Assembly (NCBI RefSeq): GCF_021650935.1
Contig: NZ_CP091244.1
Span: 2,356,001 to 2,420,000 of the forward strand
Direction of reading: 5' to 3'
Length of the DNA: 64,000 nt
DNA from: Thiothrix winogradskyi
Lineage (GTDB): Bacteria > Pseudomonadota > Gammaproteobacteria > Thiotrichales > Thiotrichaceae
Positions 63,719-64,000 of the stretch are shown piece by piece. Made by a program: the position numbers and the translations under genes. Position 1 is the first letter of the stretch, and every line of letters starts with the position of its first letter. The notes beneath the pieces were generated by a model. The model saw nothing but the letters and a program-made list of their open reading frames with translations. It searched no databases and was not told the DNA's origin.

Positions 63719-64000
63719 CTAGTTCAACTGCACCCGCGTCCCCCACGGCACGGGTGACTTGCCTTTCACCAACCAAATCACCGGATAATTCGGTTGCACC
63801 TTGGGGAAATACCCCTGCGCATCGGTGAAATACACCAAAATATCCGGCTGTCGGTCTTGGGTTTGCACCCACTCAAACACGGGGCGGAAATCGGTCGAGC
63901 CGCCACCGGGCATGGCTTGCGGTAAGGTTGCTTCTTCCCACGGCTCAAAGCGGCGCGGGAAACCTTCTACCACTTCGGAATCACACGCGAGCAAGGTGAC
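63719..64000 (-). CDS. VWA-like metallopeptidase-associated protein (DUF2201), C-terminal part
   Basis: The last 93 codons, up to the window edge, of a protein with the VWA-like pattern LLACDSEV, MPGGGSTDFRPVFEW, ILVYFTDAQG and YPVIWLVKGK. This matches the C-terminal domain of DUF2201 predicted metallopeptidases, usually found beside a MoxR-type AAA ATPase. The N-terminus and any such partner lie beyond base 64000. Confidence 0.75.
   Translation of the reverse strand, partial: VTLLACDSEVVEGFPRRFEPWEEATLPQAMPGGGSTDFRPVFEWVQTQDRQPDILVYFTDAQGYFPKVQPNYPVIWLVKGKSPVPWGTRVQLN

Noticed and set aside
1..64000. CRISPR array
   Set aside because: No regularly spaced direct repeats with unique spacers were seen anywhere; the repeats present are dispersed palindromes.

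Overview
The window is a gammaproteobacterial chromosome segment. The minCDE, mfd, rlmB-rnr, hda, fxsA-groES-groEL, dsbD, cysS and pta-ackA neighbourhoods, a PA3496-type small protein, an SQR-like flavoprotein and dense IS and palindromic-repeat content suggest a filamentous sulfur oxidiser of the Thiothrix type. That genus is a guess from gene content, not a demonstrated fact.

Layout. 1-4.1 kb: a PIN/DUF2281 toxin-antitoxin pair, a membrane protein with a large SH3b/LprI-like lipoprotein, and the start of an AIPR-type abortive-infection gene. 4.1-6.8 kb: a head-on pair of IS3-family elements that cuts the AIPR gene on the left and a Phd antitoxin on the right. 7-30.3 kb: mostly housekeeping genes (mfd, a Sel1 protein, minCDE, gph, rmuC with a MotA/MotB-like pair, rlmB, rnr, tRNA-Leu, rluA, an OmpA-like lipoprotein, a CDP-alcohol transferase, a PerM-like protein, hda, dsbD, an H-NS-like protein). 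30.6-36.5 kb: a GGDEF/EAL gene split by an IS5-family element, then fxsA and a CIRCE-controlled groESL operon. 36.6-51.5 kb: an accessory region read here as a decayed integron. It has an intI remnant, two attI-like sites, an attC-like site and a DHFR/RibD-type cassette. It also holds a three-gene McrBC-like defence operon on the minus strand, broken by four insertions. 51.5-64 kb: a 2OG-Fe(II) oxygenase, a Dph6-like ATPase, an SQR-like gene split by IS5, cysS, an OsmC protein, a DUF4424 protein, pta-ackA-FGGY kinase, a lipoprotein and the end of a VWA-like gene.

The defence operon can be rejoined from the sequence. A 47-residue protein is followed by a 682-residue McrB-like AAA protein with a long coiled coil, then by a DUF2357/PD-(D/E)XK/zinc-ribbon nuclease of the McrC type. 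Removing the insertions and one copy of each target duplication restores the reading frame at every junction. One of the insertions is itself unusual: a 4.16-kb unit made of an IS5 copy plus 2.9 kb of foreign chromosomal DNA, flanked by a 4-bp target duplication.

Two other themes stand out. One is the gph-rmuC-MotA-like-MotB-like overlapping gene string, which resembles Zorya ZorAB joined to a nuclease. The other is several palindromic repeats inserted inside coding sequences without breaking frame: three in mfd, two in the FGGY kinase and one in a membrane protein.
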